Positions 35,301 to 47,432 of a stretch of DNA of 64,000 nucleotides are shown here, piece by piece. Both the position numbers and the translations under genes were made by a program. Origin of the DNA: Phycomyces nitens. Its lineage: Eukaryota; Mucoromycota; Mucoromycetes; Mucorales; Phycomycetaceae. Under the pieces are notes generated by a model. The model was not told where the DNA came from, did no database searches, and worked only from the letters and a program-made list of their open reading frames with translations. The first letter of the stretch is position 1. Each line of letters begins with the position of its first letter. The stretch lies in the NCBI GenBank assembly GCA_022702545.1, contig JAHRBC010000002.1, positions 372,001-436,000 on the forward strand, written 5' to 3'.

Positions 35301-35673
35301 GAACTCCCTTATTCGGCCAACTTCTCGCCTTGGATCTCGTGGAGGTGTGATGGCTACTCAGCGCAAACCAACCGAACCCACAATAGCCCTTAATAGACCC
35401 CGTAACAGCGTACGCTCGCCCCTTGCTAAAGCCACTGCACGGAATCATGCGCCTCCAAGCACCATGCCTAAGCAGCCGTGCATACGTCTCCCGGTTGCTT
35501 CCAAGACCAAAAAGACAAGCCCCACGATTAAGGCCGAAATTAATCAGCCTGGCGTGCCTACCGCTCCTAGCCGCATTCCTATCCGGCCTGCAGTTTCTGT
35601 AGCTGGAAGAGCCCAAACCTCACTTCGGCCCCAGAGCCGCCTACCTACTCGTACCAGTCCTCCACCATGCTGA
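32317..35673 (+). CDS. Large acidic disordered protein with SxIP motifs, function unknown
   Basis: Three exons (32317-32702, 32785-33031, 33094-35673) give about 1070 residues. The N-terminus is Lys/Ala-rich (MFFFKKKNKKAAKKAAEEK). The middle is very acidic and repetitive: EADV repeats (33134-33190), LVADE repeats (33310-33390) and longer QDDN...LVKED repeats (about 34530-34740). The last about 170 residues are basic and Ser/Pro/Arg-rich. No catalytic domain or membrane segment is seen. Two SxIP motifs next to basic residues, NQSFIPRS and APSRIPIRP, lie in this tail, the pattern by which proteins bind EB1 at microtubule plus ends. That is an inference from short motifs; the family itself is unknown to me. 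The repeats suggest rapid change. Confidence 0.8.
33134..33390 (+). repeat. Coding tandem repeats (EADV and LVADE units)
   Basis: Two arrays lie within the large acidic protein. A 12-bp unit encoding ADVE is repeated about four times (33134-33190). An 18-bp unit encoding DELVAD is repeated about three times, with variants (about 33305-33390). Both keep the frame. Confidence 0.85.
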
Positions 35674-36310
35674 GAACACTTTCAGACAACACCCTTATTA
35701 TTCATTGCATATCTTAATTATATTTATATATCTTTCTTTCTTTCTTTTTTGTATTTGTCTTTTCTGCATGTGTGTTAAAATTATCCAAAGGATATTTTCT
35801 GTATATGCATGTGTCCATACCTTGATGTTTTGGCTTTCTCAACGAATGCTATTTATATTTATTAAGTCTTTGAAGAATATCTCAATTGTCAATATAGCAT
35901 AACATGTATATATTTGTAAAAAAAAAAGGAAAAAAAAAGAGGATATTTGTTCTGGTTTATTTACATGTTGTGAATATTCAATATTAACACACGTCATCAT
36001 ATTGACAATGACTGAAAGAATTGTAATTAAACAAGTGTCTTTTTATCATATTTTTTTAAAAAAGAAAAAGGAGCACGGTTGTATCAAACGTGATCCTGCA
36101 ACCAATCGGATTGGCCAGCGGTCTTTATATTTTTCGCAGCCTTTTTTTCTTTTATATTTCTTCTTTCTGCCGCGTCATTTGTGACGGGCGGACAGACCTA
36201 TCTGGCCGATCCGCGGTGTTTGAAATATCGAGCAACTAAAGAAGTGAGGTATGATGAATAAACGTCACCCAGAGACGTTTTTCTTTCATATAAAATCCTA
36301 TCTAGCCCCC
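35674..36310. other. Intergenic region upstream of UFD1
   Basis: It contains the 3' flank of the acidic-protein gene and the UFD1 promoter. Apart from the CCAAT palindrome listed separately, I see only AT-rich DNA and A/T runs near 35918-35940. Confidence 0.45.
36102..36114. promoter_or_regulatory. Palindromic CCAAT element
   Basis: CCAATCGGATTGG is a perfect inverted pair of CCAAT boxes about 200 bp before the UFD1 start. Fungal HAP/NF-Y complexes bind CCAAT. Binding here is inferred from sequence only. Confidence 0.45.
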
Positions 36311-37881
36311 ATGGTAAGCCAATCTTACCAGAGGATCAGTACCCTAATAAGCACATTTCAACAGTTCAACGGAGAAGGATTCGACGATGAAAACCCATTT
36401 GGGGCTGCCTACTTTAATATGCGCAATCCTCTGGCTGGTATCATGAACCCCAACAGAGGCTTTCTCGAACTATATCGATGCTATCCTATTGCAATGATGC
36501 AGCATGGAAGCGACAGAGATAATGTTAATTATGGCGGAAAAAGTATTGTGTTTTCCTAGTTGTAATCCACCAAACAAATACGATCACTCATCAATCAACC
36601 TAGTCATTCTTCCGCAGTCAGCATTAGAGAAACTATGTACGTCGAGAACATCAATTGTCTTGAAAAAAAAGTTTTGATGGCAGGGAAATAATTCCATGTA
36701 AACTTGTTTATTGCATTTAGCCCAGTTGAACATATCATATCCTATGCTCTTTCGCTTGAATAACGGACAAGAAAAGAAGCACACCCATGCAGGTGTACTC
36801 GAGTTTATTGCAGAAGAAGGAAGAGCATATTTCCCTCAATGGGTATGATACAGCATACTGGTCAAGAAGAAGAAGAAGAAGAAGAAGAAGAAAGATTATT
36901 AAGCACAGACAATTTATAGATGATGGAATCCCTCAAGGTCGAGCCTGGCAACCTTATCGAAGTTAAGAATATTACCCTCCCACTTGGATCTTTTGTAAAG
37001 ATCCAACCTCAGTCAACAGACTTTCTAGATATCAGTGATCATAGGGCAGTGTAAGTAGTTAGCTACAGGAAGAAGAAGAAAAGAATGGTTTGTGAGATCC
37101 AATTGATAGATCTGTTTTTTTAACAATAGGCTTGAGAATGCTCTACGCAACTTTTCAACATTGACTGCTGGAGATGTCATTCAAATAAACTACAACAGCA
37201 AAGTGTATGAAATCAAGGTGCTGGAAGTCAAGCCTAATCATGAAGATCATGGAGGAATATCCATTGTTGAGACTGATTTAGAGGTAAGTAAAGTAATCCA
37301 GATTGGAAATCGTGGATTTATAATGTATTGCTGTTTCAAACAAATCCAGGTTGATTTTGCACCACCTGTTGGCTATGTGGAACCAAGCAGACCTACTCCT
37401 ACCCCTTCCATGGTAAGCTTATAGATAATTGGATCCTTTTGTAGGGTGCTTATGTGTCCTGGCTTGTGTTTTGCAGAAGAGCCAGATGGTTATCGATGTT
37501 CCAGAGCTTCCCAAAAAGACTGAATCGTCTGCATTTAGTGGAAGTGGGCAGAGTTTGAGAGGAAAAGGAAAAGAGTAAGTGGGGTAAATGTAGAACAGGC
37601 AGGTAGTCCCATGGTTTTCATATATGGTTTATTCTACAAGGCCAATAAGGACCGAGAACCCCATGGATGTTGATACAGATTTTGGAGACGAGAGTCGATT
37701 TGATCCTAATGACGATGGGCCACTAAATCTTCCCTTTGGACAGCTATTCTTTGGATACAAAGTGATTCCTCCAAAGAACCCAGAGGGAGAAGAAGAAGCC
37801 AATGCCAAGAAGGCTCATGTGTTCTCGGGATCAGGTCAGACATTAAGAGCCAAGAAAGGAGGCTCAACTAAACCAAAGTAG
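36311..37881 (+). CDS. UFD1: Ufd1, substrate adaptor of the Cdc48/p97 segregase
   Basis: Nine exons (36311-36313, 36365-36542, 36604-36636, 36721-36842, 36920-37050, 37130-37283, 37350-37412, 37477-37574, 37641-37881) keep phase and give 340 residues. The double-psi barrel N-domain is clear: YRCYPIAM, NYGGK, IILPQSALEKL, NISYPMLF, HAGVLEFIAEEGRAYFPQW, DFLDIS and GDVIQINYN. Two C-terminal SHP boxes, FSGSGQSLRGK and FSGSGQTLRAK, bind Cdc48. With Npl4 the protein extracts ubiquitylated substrates for proteasomal degradation. In my model the first exon is only the ATG, followed directly by GTAAGC. An alternative unspliced start at 36251 would add a non-conserved leader, so I prefer the split start. 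Confidence 0.93.
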
Positions 37882-39206
37882 CTTAAAGATGAAATGAGAG
37901 AGAAATAGGTAGTAAACAATACACCTTTAAAGCATTATTTTATCTATTTGTATGAGCTAGATGAGCCAGATAGCTAAAACTAGAGAGTCCTCAAGGGACC
38001 ATAATTATTTCTTTCTTTATGAACATTCCTTTATACACCAAACCCAATCAAGACGTTTACAAGCCAACCAATACTGGATTATCCCATATATATATATATA
38101 ACAAAAACCTGATATATTCTGACGACGGGGCCAAGTGTGCGAGTTTCTTTAGATTCCAAGCACGTCTGTTATGTTTGCTTCCTTGTTTGCCTGCTTTTTT
38201 TAGGCTTTGTGATTTCGATCTCACCTTTAAGAGACCAATCTCTAAGTATATAGAATTCGTTTATAGGACATGCTATAGGAAATGCAGCTCGGTTTATATG
38301 TTTTAGGGTGATCAAATTTTGGATTTCCTGCGGATCCACCTAGCCAATATCTAGAATGATACAGTAATAAGAACCAATCCCTGGCGATGATCAGAATAAC
38401 AATAGTAATAAAGGTATTGATTTATTTACCTGTTTTGAATCAAGTCTTGATTTCAGGCACTAATATAAAATACAAAAATAAAGAATTGGTCGGATGTTTA
38501 ATAATACCGAGAACTGCCCGACGTAAAAAATGTCGCCGTCTAAATATTAACCCACGTCCGGCTCGGACCATTATGAACAATATCGAATTTGAATGGTTTG
38601 CCTATATGAAAGAAAAGAACAATGGCTAAATTGCAGCCATTTGGACTCGACAAGTTCTTCTATACATTGGTTGTTGTAGTGTATGTCTGGCTAATTTTCA
38701 GTGTTGCAAGGCTCAGACTCGGCCAAATGCCAAATAGATCAATAATACAAAATCAATATTGTCTGGCGTTCATTGCCACCTGGCTTGGCAGCTCTGGTCA
38801 GCAAGTAGATCAATTGCACTGTTAATTATCTTATATATATATTTTAATAAATTAGGAATCAGGCTTTTTGGGGGATCTTGGTAGTATATAAGCATGACAA
38901 TGTAATTACACGTTAAAGCTCTTCAAAGAAGTATCGGAACTGAAATATCTCCCCCCGCATCTTAAATGGGGTTTGTATTGACATGTGGGAGTCCTTCCGA
39001 GATTGGCCGTGGAGTGTGATATAAATGAGAGGAGAGAGTGGCTGATGTCCTGGATTGCTCCTTCCCTTTGTTTGTTCTTGTCTCTGGTGGTCGCATTTAT
39101 CCTCGCCTGCCGCTCAATGCTCCTCTTATTGCCTAATCTTATTCGTGTCTATATCGACTCTCTTTGCAGTTAAAGTATCCAACTCTTATTTTTGCTGTTC
39201 TATCCA
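37882..39206. other. Intergenic region, no gene recognised
   Basis: Short frames at 38019-38306 and 38387-38629 have AT-driven composition and no motifs. A (TA)n run lies near 38088-38100. Nothing else is supported. Confidence 0.4.
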
Positions 39207-39686
39207 ATGGCTGCTCTCTGGTCCAACCGTAGCAAGGCCCCTACCACAGTGTTTGTAGCCACCCTTTCGCCACGTCAAATTGCCACCAAAGCCCTTACCC
39301 TAGGCTGCAAGAAACTCGATCGTGATGACCGTCGCAGGAAACCAAGATACAGCATCCGAGAACGCCTCTTACTTTGTATAACCATAAGCTATGCGGAAGA
39401 AGTCCTCAACAAACGCACCCGGCGCACCAATCGAAGAGTAATGGATGCCGAAGAAGACCTCGAGGACCTGAAGCACCACCTACCCTCACCAAAAGAACTC
39501 CATTCCCCACTACGGTCCCTTGTCATCACCGAGCTGGAACCAACCCAGCCACAGCCACCTTTACCTCTAGATGACCCTGGATTTGCAGAGGTTGAAATCA
39601 AATTAGATCATACTCTTCTGCTTACAGAATACAAACTCATCCTTCCAACCATACCATCCAATCCCATCCCCAGTCCAATATTCTAA
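39207..39686 (+). CDS. Small hypothetical protein
   Basis: A single-exon frame of 159 residues starts at ATG 39207 (context CCAATGG). The first 75 residues are basic (KALTLGCKKLDRDDRRRKPRYS, cut short), with a helical stretch SIRERLLLCITISYAEEVL. The second half is acidic and Pro-rich (PTQPQPPLPLDDPGF). Codon composition is less AT-rich than the flanks, which supports coding. I recognise no family, and it has neither signal peptide nor membrane segment. A weak clue is a TATA-poor, pyrimidine-rich leader. Confidence 0.5.
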   Translation: MAALWSNRSKAPTTVFVATLSPRQIATKALTLGCKKLDRDDRRRKPRYSIRERLLLCITISYAEEVLNKRTRRTNRRVMDAEEDLEDLKHHLPSPKELHSPLRSLVITELEPTQPQPPLPLDDPGFAEVEIKLDHTLLLTEYKLILPTIPSNPIPSPIF

Positions 39687-39945
39687 TCCATCTTGTATAT
39701 TCCCTTGTCTTTATTGCACTTGCACATTCATCAATTCATTCAATACATCTCACAAACACACACACACACACAAATATATATATATACATATACATATATA
39801 TATATATAATACATTCAACCCTTTATTTCATTTTCTGTTCAATGTAGATCAGAATGTGGGGTACATTATGCAGTCACGCCATTTTGGTGAATAAAATAAA
39901 ATAAAATAAGGAATCAATTTTCAATTGTCAAAAAATTATAATCTA

Positions 39946-40966
39946 CTAGTCTTCATTGGAATCATCACTAAAGCCATCGTAAGATGCCAGCATCGACAAT
40001 GCATTTAGAGCCGGCTTTTCTTCAGTCTTTTTCTTTTTTACAACAAGCCCAATGCTGTGCTTCTCGGCCTCCTTCTTTCGCTTGGCCTGCTGTGAAAATG
40101 AGGATACCTTGAAGGAAGGAAGCACCTTTGCTGTCTCGGACTGGTTGACAAGTGTAATGGCATCCGGCTCTATTGTATCCGACAGTTTTCGAACATGTTC
40201 ACCATCCCCAGACTTGAAAAACGAGAGCGTAACCTCTTCATCCTCTTGCTCTTCTGCAGTCAGTCTCAACTGAATCTGCTCTCGGTCTTCCTCTGAGAAC
40301 TTGTCCAATACGTCGTCTACGTCCACACGCTCACTTCGAGCATTTCTAGTCCGGATCTCATCCAGAGCATCCATAATCTCCATTTCTCTTTTTGAGTCCA
40401 ATGTTCGGTTCTCTAGTGCCTGCATCGGGTCCTCTCTTTCCTCTTCCTCTTCCTCACCCCCTTTGTCTTCTTCACCCTCTCCACGCCAGGGCTCAAAGTT
40501 ACGGCTTGCACCATTCTCTGCTAGATAGTCTGTGTTTTTTGGATCGGTTTTAAACGTAATTTCGGCTGAACAACGAGGACATCTTCAAAACCCAGGATTT
40601 GTCTTAACCAACTGAAACAAGAGGCGTACGTGTACGCAGTAGATTCCAAAAAAAAAAAAAAAGAAAGAAGAGCCTACCTAATGTAGAATCGAAAGATTTT
40701 GATGCCAAGATATGCCTCTCCCTCAACTGTCTCTTTTCTTGCATTGAATTTCTTTCCTTTGTAAATGTACTCGCCACAACTCTCACATCGCATTGAGAAT
40801 GGGGCCATCAATCGAACCTTGTGCTGAAGATCCTTTGGCTTCTTTCTAAAGACATTGTCAATCCCATGCCTCGAGTCACATAATCTACAGCTACTTACTG
40901 CCTCGGGATCTGCGAAGGATCGAAATTAGGAGGGAAATACTTGTTGAGGACCTTTCGCTCAGACAT
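39946..40966 (-). CDS. YJU2: Yju2/CCDC94 splicing factor (Cwc16 family)
   Basis: Three exons (40966-40899, 40845-40678, 40582-39946) keep phase and give 290 residues. The N-terminus [17 protein letters not shown] and the block [28 protein letters not shown] (shown in part) are the family signature. Two CxxC pairs (CESC and CPRC) form a zinc site. [19 protein letters not shown] and [10 protein letters not shown] follow. Yju2 joins the catalytic spliceosome and promotes the first transesterification. The C-terminal half is acidic, charged and less conserved, ending in Lys-rich KKKKTEEK and DDSNED. The gene is divergent from CTR9 with about 560 bp between starts. Confidence 0.94.
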
Positions 40967-41441
40967 GATGTAGAAAGACAGAGATCATTCAATTCACAAG
41001 ATGCTTGTCTTTGTCCTGTTTAATAGCAAGTCACGCATATCAATGTAACATAATTGGTCTTGCACAAATGTATAAGGGATCCATGATAAATATCTCTATT
41101 CAACAAGATCTATACTCAAGACCAACTTACAATTGTGCTTGGTGACCTAAAGGCTGTATTGGCTGTGCGATTGGCACTAGTAAATTGCTCTTTTATAGCA
41201 AAAGAATATATATATATATATATTTCTCAAGCCAATTTCATACACACACATTTTTTTTCAATATTCACCTTTCTTGTTTTCCAAGACCATAATACTACAC
41301 ATATATTTTTTTTTGGTCTTTATAAATAAAAGCAAAATCCTATAGTCTATGATTTCAAGATATCACTCTGTATTAATAAATTATTGGATAATCATCACCA
41401 TATATTCATTTATTGGATAAAGAATAACCGTAGCGACGTCA

Positions 41442-41455
41442 CCAATCAGACCAAT
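41442..41455 (+). promoter_or_regulatory. Tandem CCAAT boxes upstream of CTR9
   Basis: Two direct CCAAT pentamers (41442-41446 and 41451-41455) lie 76-89 bp before the CTR9 ATG, in the region shared with divergent YJU2. A nine-base spacing places them nearly one helical turn apart. HAP/NF-Y binding is inferred. Confidence 0.45.
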
Positions 41456-41530
41456 AGAGTTGCGCATCCTCCGCTACTTTATTCGAGCAGACCCATATTG
41501 ACATTTAGGTTCACTGCAAGATTCGACACC

Positions 41531-44500
41531 ATGGCTACCACGAGCTTTGGAAATGCTTATTCGACGAGATCAAATACAATCGAAGTGCCTCTTCAGCATG
41601 AGCAGGTTTTAGAAGTCGTTTGCAATGACCTGCCCAGCAATCCAATCGAGCTCACCGACATCTTTGGACAAGAAGGTGTTGCATTGCCGTACTACAGAAT
41701 GCTTGCTGTATGAATCCCAACAATCTCCCACCACTGATTCTCATTCCCAGTTTTATAGATCGAGTATTATGAACAAAACAAGATCGAACAAGCAATCTCT
41801 GTAATCCAGGCAGCTCTTACCACAGGTAACCCTTGTTGGCCGCTTTTGTTCCAACGCGACAATTTCATCTCATCCTCCACAACGTAGCCAGCCGGTCTCC
41901 ACACACCCAGCCTCGTCAGAAGCTTCCTCTCCTTACACTCATTGCCACGCTCAATATGAGATTGGCAAGGAAGGCTGACGGTAGCGAAAAACAAAAATAT
42001 ATGAGCGAAGCAACCCAATTCATCAACGAAGCCGATCGCATCCACAACCAGTATGAACAGACATTTGTTGTAAAGGGAAACTACCATCTCCTCCGTCGAG
42101 ACATTAGCGAGGCATCGCGTGTGTTTTCAATGTTGCTTGACAAGAGACCCAACTGTATTCCTGCATTGCTTGGACAAGCCAAGATTTACTACCATATCAA
42201 GAATTACAAACAGGCATTAAAAACGTACCAGTCAGCATTGATGTATTCTCGTGGAAAGTTTGCAAATGTCGAAATCCGGTTGGGAATCGCCCAATGCTTT
42301 GGCCAACTCGGCATGTACGATGAAGCCAAGGTTGCCTTGCGACGAACCATTGAATTGGTAGGGACAATGAAAAACGACGAGATCACAAGGAGAGGGCTAT
42401 ATGTATTAACACTTTGGAACATAAAAAGAGTGAGAAGCCCAACCCCACGGCATTGATTATGCTTGCAATCATTGAATTGAACGAGTCCAAAGACCATAAA
42501 CATGGAGCTTTGCAGCAAGAGACTTCTTTGCGAAACGGTCTTCAGTACATGCAGCAGGCCCACAAGTCTGACAAGAAGCATCCTGTTGTACTCAACATGC
42601 TCGCAAACCACTTTTTCTTGACACGCGATTTTGAAAAGGTAAATTTAGGGTCGATTGTTGATTGATGGTTAAATTTGACTCTTCTTTTCTTGATTTGCTA
42701 GACAGTAAAGTCTGCCTCAAAGGCAATGGGAAATGCGTCGAATAATGTGATCAAGGCAGAGTCTTCTTATCAGATTGCTAGAGCACATCATCAAATGGTA
42801 CCATAAAAATCATTGCGTTTGTGGGCTTGTGTTTATTTGTATATGCTTAGGAAGAGTACAATGACGCATTTAAATTCTATCGCCAATGCCTTGAACTCAA
42901 TCCAGACCACATTCTGGGACAGTATGGCCTTGGACAGATGCATCTAAAGAGAGGTAAAAAAAACTGGCAACAAATGGTCGCAGTATAGGGACCATAAAGA
43001 CTCATATGAATCTCAAGGTGAATACGATCTTGCTATCCAGCTTTACGAAAAACTCTATGAAACCGAACCCCAGTGCGTTGAAGTGATGAAGGTACGAATG
43101 ATAGATTGCGTAGATTTAAGAGCAATTGTTCAATTGGGCTATAGGTACTCGGATCCTTGTACGCCATGGCAGACAAGAAACCTCAGGCATTGGCACTCTT
43201 TAACAAGGCATTGGAAATCGATGAAAGTGATGCATCGCTAGCAATCGAGATGGCTCAATTGCATGACGATAGCGATAGTGCTCGCGCATTAAAGTGTAAG
43301 CAATAGCTGCTATTAATTCCAATTGTTGTTGTTGTTGTTTTTTTATTCAACAACTCGTTTTTATTTTACTTTAGACTATGAACAGGCACTTGATCTTTTG
43401 GATAATGAACCCACCAAAGAAAATGGAGAGTCGAATCACAGAGTAGAGGTCTTGAATAATATTGCAGCAATGCATCATACCCTCGGTAAGCATCTGTCAA
43501 ACGCTTTAGATTGACTATAGTACGTGTCGTACTGACAAGTGAAAAAATATCTAGGCCATTTGGATGATGCTCAGCGATACTATGGACTGGCCATCCAAGA
43601 ATCCGAAAAGATCTCAAATGCAGATAACTCTAGCAATGAAAGCAAGGAATATGCGGCAGGAATGAGATTGACGATTACCTACAACCTTGCTAGACTCTAT
43701 GAAGAGCTTATGGATACTGATAAAGCATCTGCAATCTACAAAAAGATTACTGAAGAATATCCTACCTACAAAGATGGTAAGACACATGGAATACCAGTCT
43801 ACAAACCATGAAAAGAGCTCTTTGCTGACAAACACGTATTTTTTTTAGCCCATTTGCGCTTGGGTGCAATCGAGCAGGCCCTGGGACGTCCTACAGAAGC
43901 CCAGGAACATTACAAGGAAGTGTTTGATACTGACCCCAATGATGCTGTTGGATGGATTATGATCGGACAGGCCCAAGCCACAATCAACGAGAAGCTTTGC
44001 AAGCGATCGTTTGAAAAGGTGCTCAAGGTCTGTGACAAGAATGATATTTACACCCATATTGCCCTTGGTAACTTCCACGCAAATGCAGCTAGAGAGCTGA
44101 AAACCGAGAAAGTTCGCAATCAGGTATACATCAATAAACCAACATCAGAAGCCTCGTTTTCCTGTACTAATGTGATTTTATAGCGTTTCGAGTCATACAA
44201 GTTGGCCATCAACTTTTATCAGCAAGCATTAAAGAGAGACCCTCAGAATGCGTATGCTGCAAATGGACTTGCTATAACTTTGGCTGAAAATGGTCATTTT
44301 GATCAGGCCAAGGATATCTTTATCCAAGTGCGTGAGGCTACCGTCAACAACCCATGTGTCTGGCTCAACCTTGCACACGCATTTGTTGAGCTGAAGCAGT
44401 ACAAGCAAGCAATTGTTATGGTAATCTTGGACTGGCAGACATGCTATTTAGATAAAGATTCCTAATCTGCCTTGATAGTACGAAAACACCTCCAAAAAAT

Positions 44501-45393
44501 TCTTTAACAACACAGACGCCAACCTGCTCCTCTGTCTCGCACGGGCTCAATACATTTATGCAAAAGCAGAAAAGGACCCCGAGGTTGTCTTTAACTCGCT
44601 TCAAAACACCCAAAAGGCTCTCCATATTGCCCCGTCTGATAAATCCACCCTATACAACATTGCTCTTGTCCAGCAACTGTACGCTCAGTTGATATCTGAT
44701 CTGTCCAAAGACCAGCGCTCTTCGCGTGAGATGCGTCGTGCAATGAGCGGACTCGACAGCAGTCAGAATATCTTCAGAATGTTGATCCAGGTCCCAGCTG
44801 AAGAATTTGTTCTTTATGATCGTAAAATCACTAGCCAACGTGAGCGTTACGGAGAAACCCTGCGTACACAGCTGGAGCGCAAGTTGTTGGAGCAGATCCA
44901 ATATGAAGAAGACAAACAGCGCAAGATGGATGAGGTCCGGACAAAGCGCGATCAAGAGCAAGCCAAGAGAATGGCAGAAGAAGAACAAAAACAACGAATG
45001 GAGGCTCGCGAAAAGGTCAGGATAGAGGAGGAGCGTCAGGCATTGATGCGACGAGTGAGAGAAGAGAACATGCAAATGGCAGCACGAGAGCAAGATGAGG
45101 ATGATGCTGAAATAGAGAGAAAGACAAAGAAGCGTGTACGAAAGAGAAAGGAGATGAATGACGATGACGATGATGATGAGATCCGAAGAGGATCGGACGA
45201 AGACAGATTACGTAGAAACTCTGATGATGAAGACGACAGTGATAGGAAACAAAAGAACCGCAAGGTAAGTAATAGTAGTAGTAATAGTAATAGTAGTTTA
45301 GGGGACAAGAAAGATGGAGATGACTCAAACGTGTGTCTATTATAGCGATTTCGAAGCAAGCTAGTCATTGATGAATTAGACGACGATGAGTAA
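41531..45393 (+). CDS. CTR9: Ctr9, TPR scaffold subunit of the Paf1 complex
   Basis: My model has 14 exons (first 41531-41707, last 45346-45393) and 1008 residues, all phase-consistent. The N-terminus (IEVPLQHEQVLEVV and DLPSNPIELTDIF) is characteristic of Ctr9. Many TPR motifs follow, for example ALLGQAKIYYHIKNYKQALKTYQ split over residues 180-205, and GLAITLAENGHFDQAKDIF near 44260-44320. The C-terminal third is a long charged coiled coil (about 44820-45110), then an acidic/basic tail with DDDDDDE and a final RFRSKLVIDELDDDE. The Paf1 complex travels with RNA polymerase II and supports histone H2B ubiquitylation and H3K4 methylation. Introns are 50-80 bp. The start Met is in good context (ACCATGG). 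Confidence 0.94.
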
Positions 45394-45550
45394 GGCATCT
45401 TTAAGCCAGTTTAGATCTAGCCAAGGTTTTTTTTAAATAAATAAAAAAAGAATATGTCTCTCCATTTGTTATGGCTTATGGTCAACGTCTTGGTGGTCTT
45501 GTAGAATGGGTGTATTTTAGAGACGTTTTATTGCAGTGATAATTGTCAGA

Positions 45551-46692
45551 TCAAGACATCTTGACCAGGGCATTATACAACACTTTACTCAAGAGTTGTC
45601 TGATATAAAGAGGTAGGCATGAAAATATAAATAAAAGACCATATTGACTACTTGGAACGGCAATTATTGGTTTATCCCACTCGATCCCAACCTTGACCTT
45701 TTTAGAAAAGGCCTCGAGAGTAGGATGGAACCAGTTTAGTAAGGAGATATTGTCCGCAATATCACCAGCCAAGATGGCGTTGAAGTGAAAATCATGGAGT
45801 TTTCCAATAGCCCTTATATCGCACGCATAGTTGGCCATGATTGTCGAATATAAATCGCAGCAATGAAGAGATCCAACATAGGTGATAAAGTCTATATGGT
45901 CTAATAAGAACACACATTTTTGCTCTAGAATACTCTTGTTACTTTCCTGGTGTAGGCAAGATGACTTTAACAAGAGTTAGCAGCCAAGATAGCTTATCAA
46001 CATACCCATAACCTTACCTGATATCTGCACACCCTTTCCATGTTCCTTGACACTTGCAAACATCAAGTTTACGACGCAAAATGCGTCATACATAACTTTT
46101 ATTGGCAACACCTTTTGACGACGTAGTAAATCAGCGCTTAGATAGGATCCATCTACAACATCCAGGATAACCAAATCGACAAACCACTGTGATAGTTTGG
46201 ATTGGAAGAAATCTGACACGTCTTCCCTGCTGGTGATGTCTAATACTTGTGTCATGATTGATGGACAGCCAAGTTCTTGACACTTTTGTGCAATGCGATC
46301 AAGTCGATTGATACCAAAGTGATAAGCAGCATACTCTAACAAGCAAACCATTTGGTTATTTGGATCCAGGAATACTATGCTCACCTTCTCGGTAGCCCAC
46401 TAGAATCAAAGAGGTCTTGCTTCTTGCGTATTCATATGCAAGTGCTTCTGCCAATGCTTGGCTACCAAAGAAAAAAAAATACTTGGAATTAAAGATCATC
46501 AAGACCATGAGTTTACTTTGCTCCAAAGATGGCCACAACAGAAGGAATTAATGGTTTCTTTGGCCATACTATCTTGAGAAGCATGTTCTTTGTGAAACCC
46601 AAGACTGCGAATGGCATACAGATACAGCCTAGAGCGATTACAAGGAAACACATGTTTATGTTTAACAACGTATAAAATACACAGTCAAGCAT
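45551..46692 (-). CDS. Short-chain dehydrogenase fold protein lacking key motifs
   Basis: Four exons (46692-46517, 46461-46385, 46335-46018, 45900-45551) keep phase and give 306 residues. An N-terminal hydrophobic segment (about residues 5-30) suggests membrane anchoring, as in 11-beta-HSD or 3-ketoacyl-CoA reductase relatives. The fold is recognisable from ALAYEYARSKTSLILVGYRE and VLDITSREDVSDFF. The cofactor motif TGxxxGxG is replaced by FGANQALA, so two glycines are lost. The catalytic YxxxK is replaced by YSTIM in DLYSTIMANYA. The protein is likely not an active NAD(P)-dependent oxidoreductase, yet its frame is intact. Wrong exon borders at the glycine loop are possible, since a splice joins there, but the YxxxK region is inside one exon. 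Confidence 0.72.
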
Positions 46693-47432
46693 TGTTTGTA
46701 AAAGGAAAAGAACAAGAGCGTCGATTCTTACTAATTTTTTCAAATTAATAATAATAATATATTATTATTATTATTATTATTTTTGGATTACATGCCAAAC
46801 CAAGATAGTTTTCAGATAATCAAAGCAGATTGGTAATCATTCTGACGGATATTTTACATGTCAAGATCCAACTCATTCAGTCTTGATTACAGAATATAGC
46901 ACATTATGGCAATGCTGGTATTTATTCAAAGTGTGTATCCCATACACAACCTTTGCCACATAAAACTGCCTTTTTTTCTTAAGTTATTATTAAAACACTG
47001 TATTAGTAGTTGGCTTATAAATAACACGCGTATAAAATGAGTAACCTCTAGATTGGTTTGCTCATTTTAAGCAGCAACCAAAATAATAATAATAATAATA
47101 GTTCGAGTCTGGACTATTTGTACCATGCCATCATTGAAAGATCGCTTTTGTACAAATCTACCGTCATCGTGATCTACTACTGTACCCCTTGTACCTTTTT
47201 TCATTCCATGACCCCAAAGCCATGCATCCAACCATTGGCTCCCTTTTTTGTAACTACCCTTTGCCAGTTTCCCAAAGATAATAACATTATTATGCAAAAG
47301 TCAATTCAATTCAATTGTTAAAAATAATAATGAAAACCTCACAAGAAATCAGCAAGAATAATTGATACAATCAATCAATCTTTTTCTTTTTTTTTACAGC
47401 TTTAAAATCATAAAATTCTTTTTTAAAGTAAT
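46693..47432. other. Intergenic region with ATT repeat
   Basis: It lies between the SDR-like gene and the 3' end of ATP1. An ATT/AAT repeat occurs near 46745-46780 and AAT repeats near 47080-47100. No gene is supported. Confidence 0.45.

Noticed and set aside
17212..35673. Possible functional cluster of spindle/microtubule genes (CLASP-like, Mps1, SxIP protein)
   Set aside because: They are separated by a P450, a chitinase and large intergenic gaps on mixed strands. Fungal housekeeping genes are often neighbours by chance.
36862..36894. AGA repeat resembling a short repeat array
   Set aside because: It is a simple trinucleotide microsatellite inside a UFD1 intron, not a CRISPR or regulatory array.
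44650..45398. Minus-strand frames rich in Ser/Leu/Tyr
   Set aside because: They are antisense to the charged coiled coil and acidic tail of CTR9 and show composition artefacts only.
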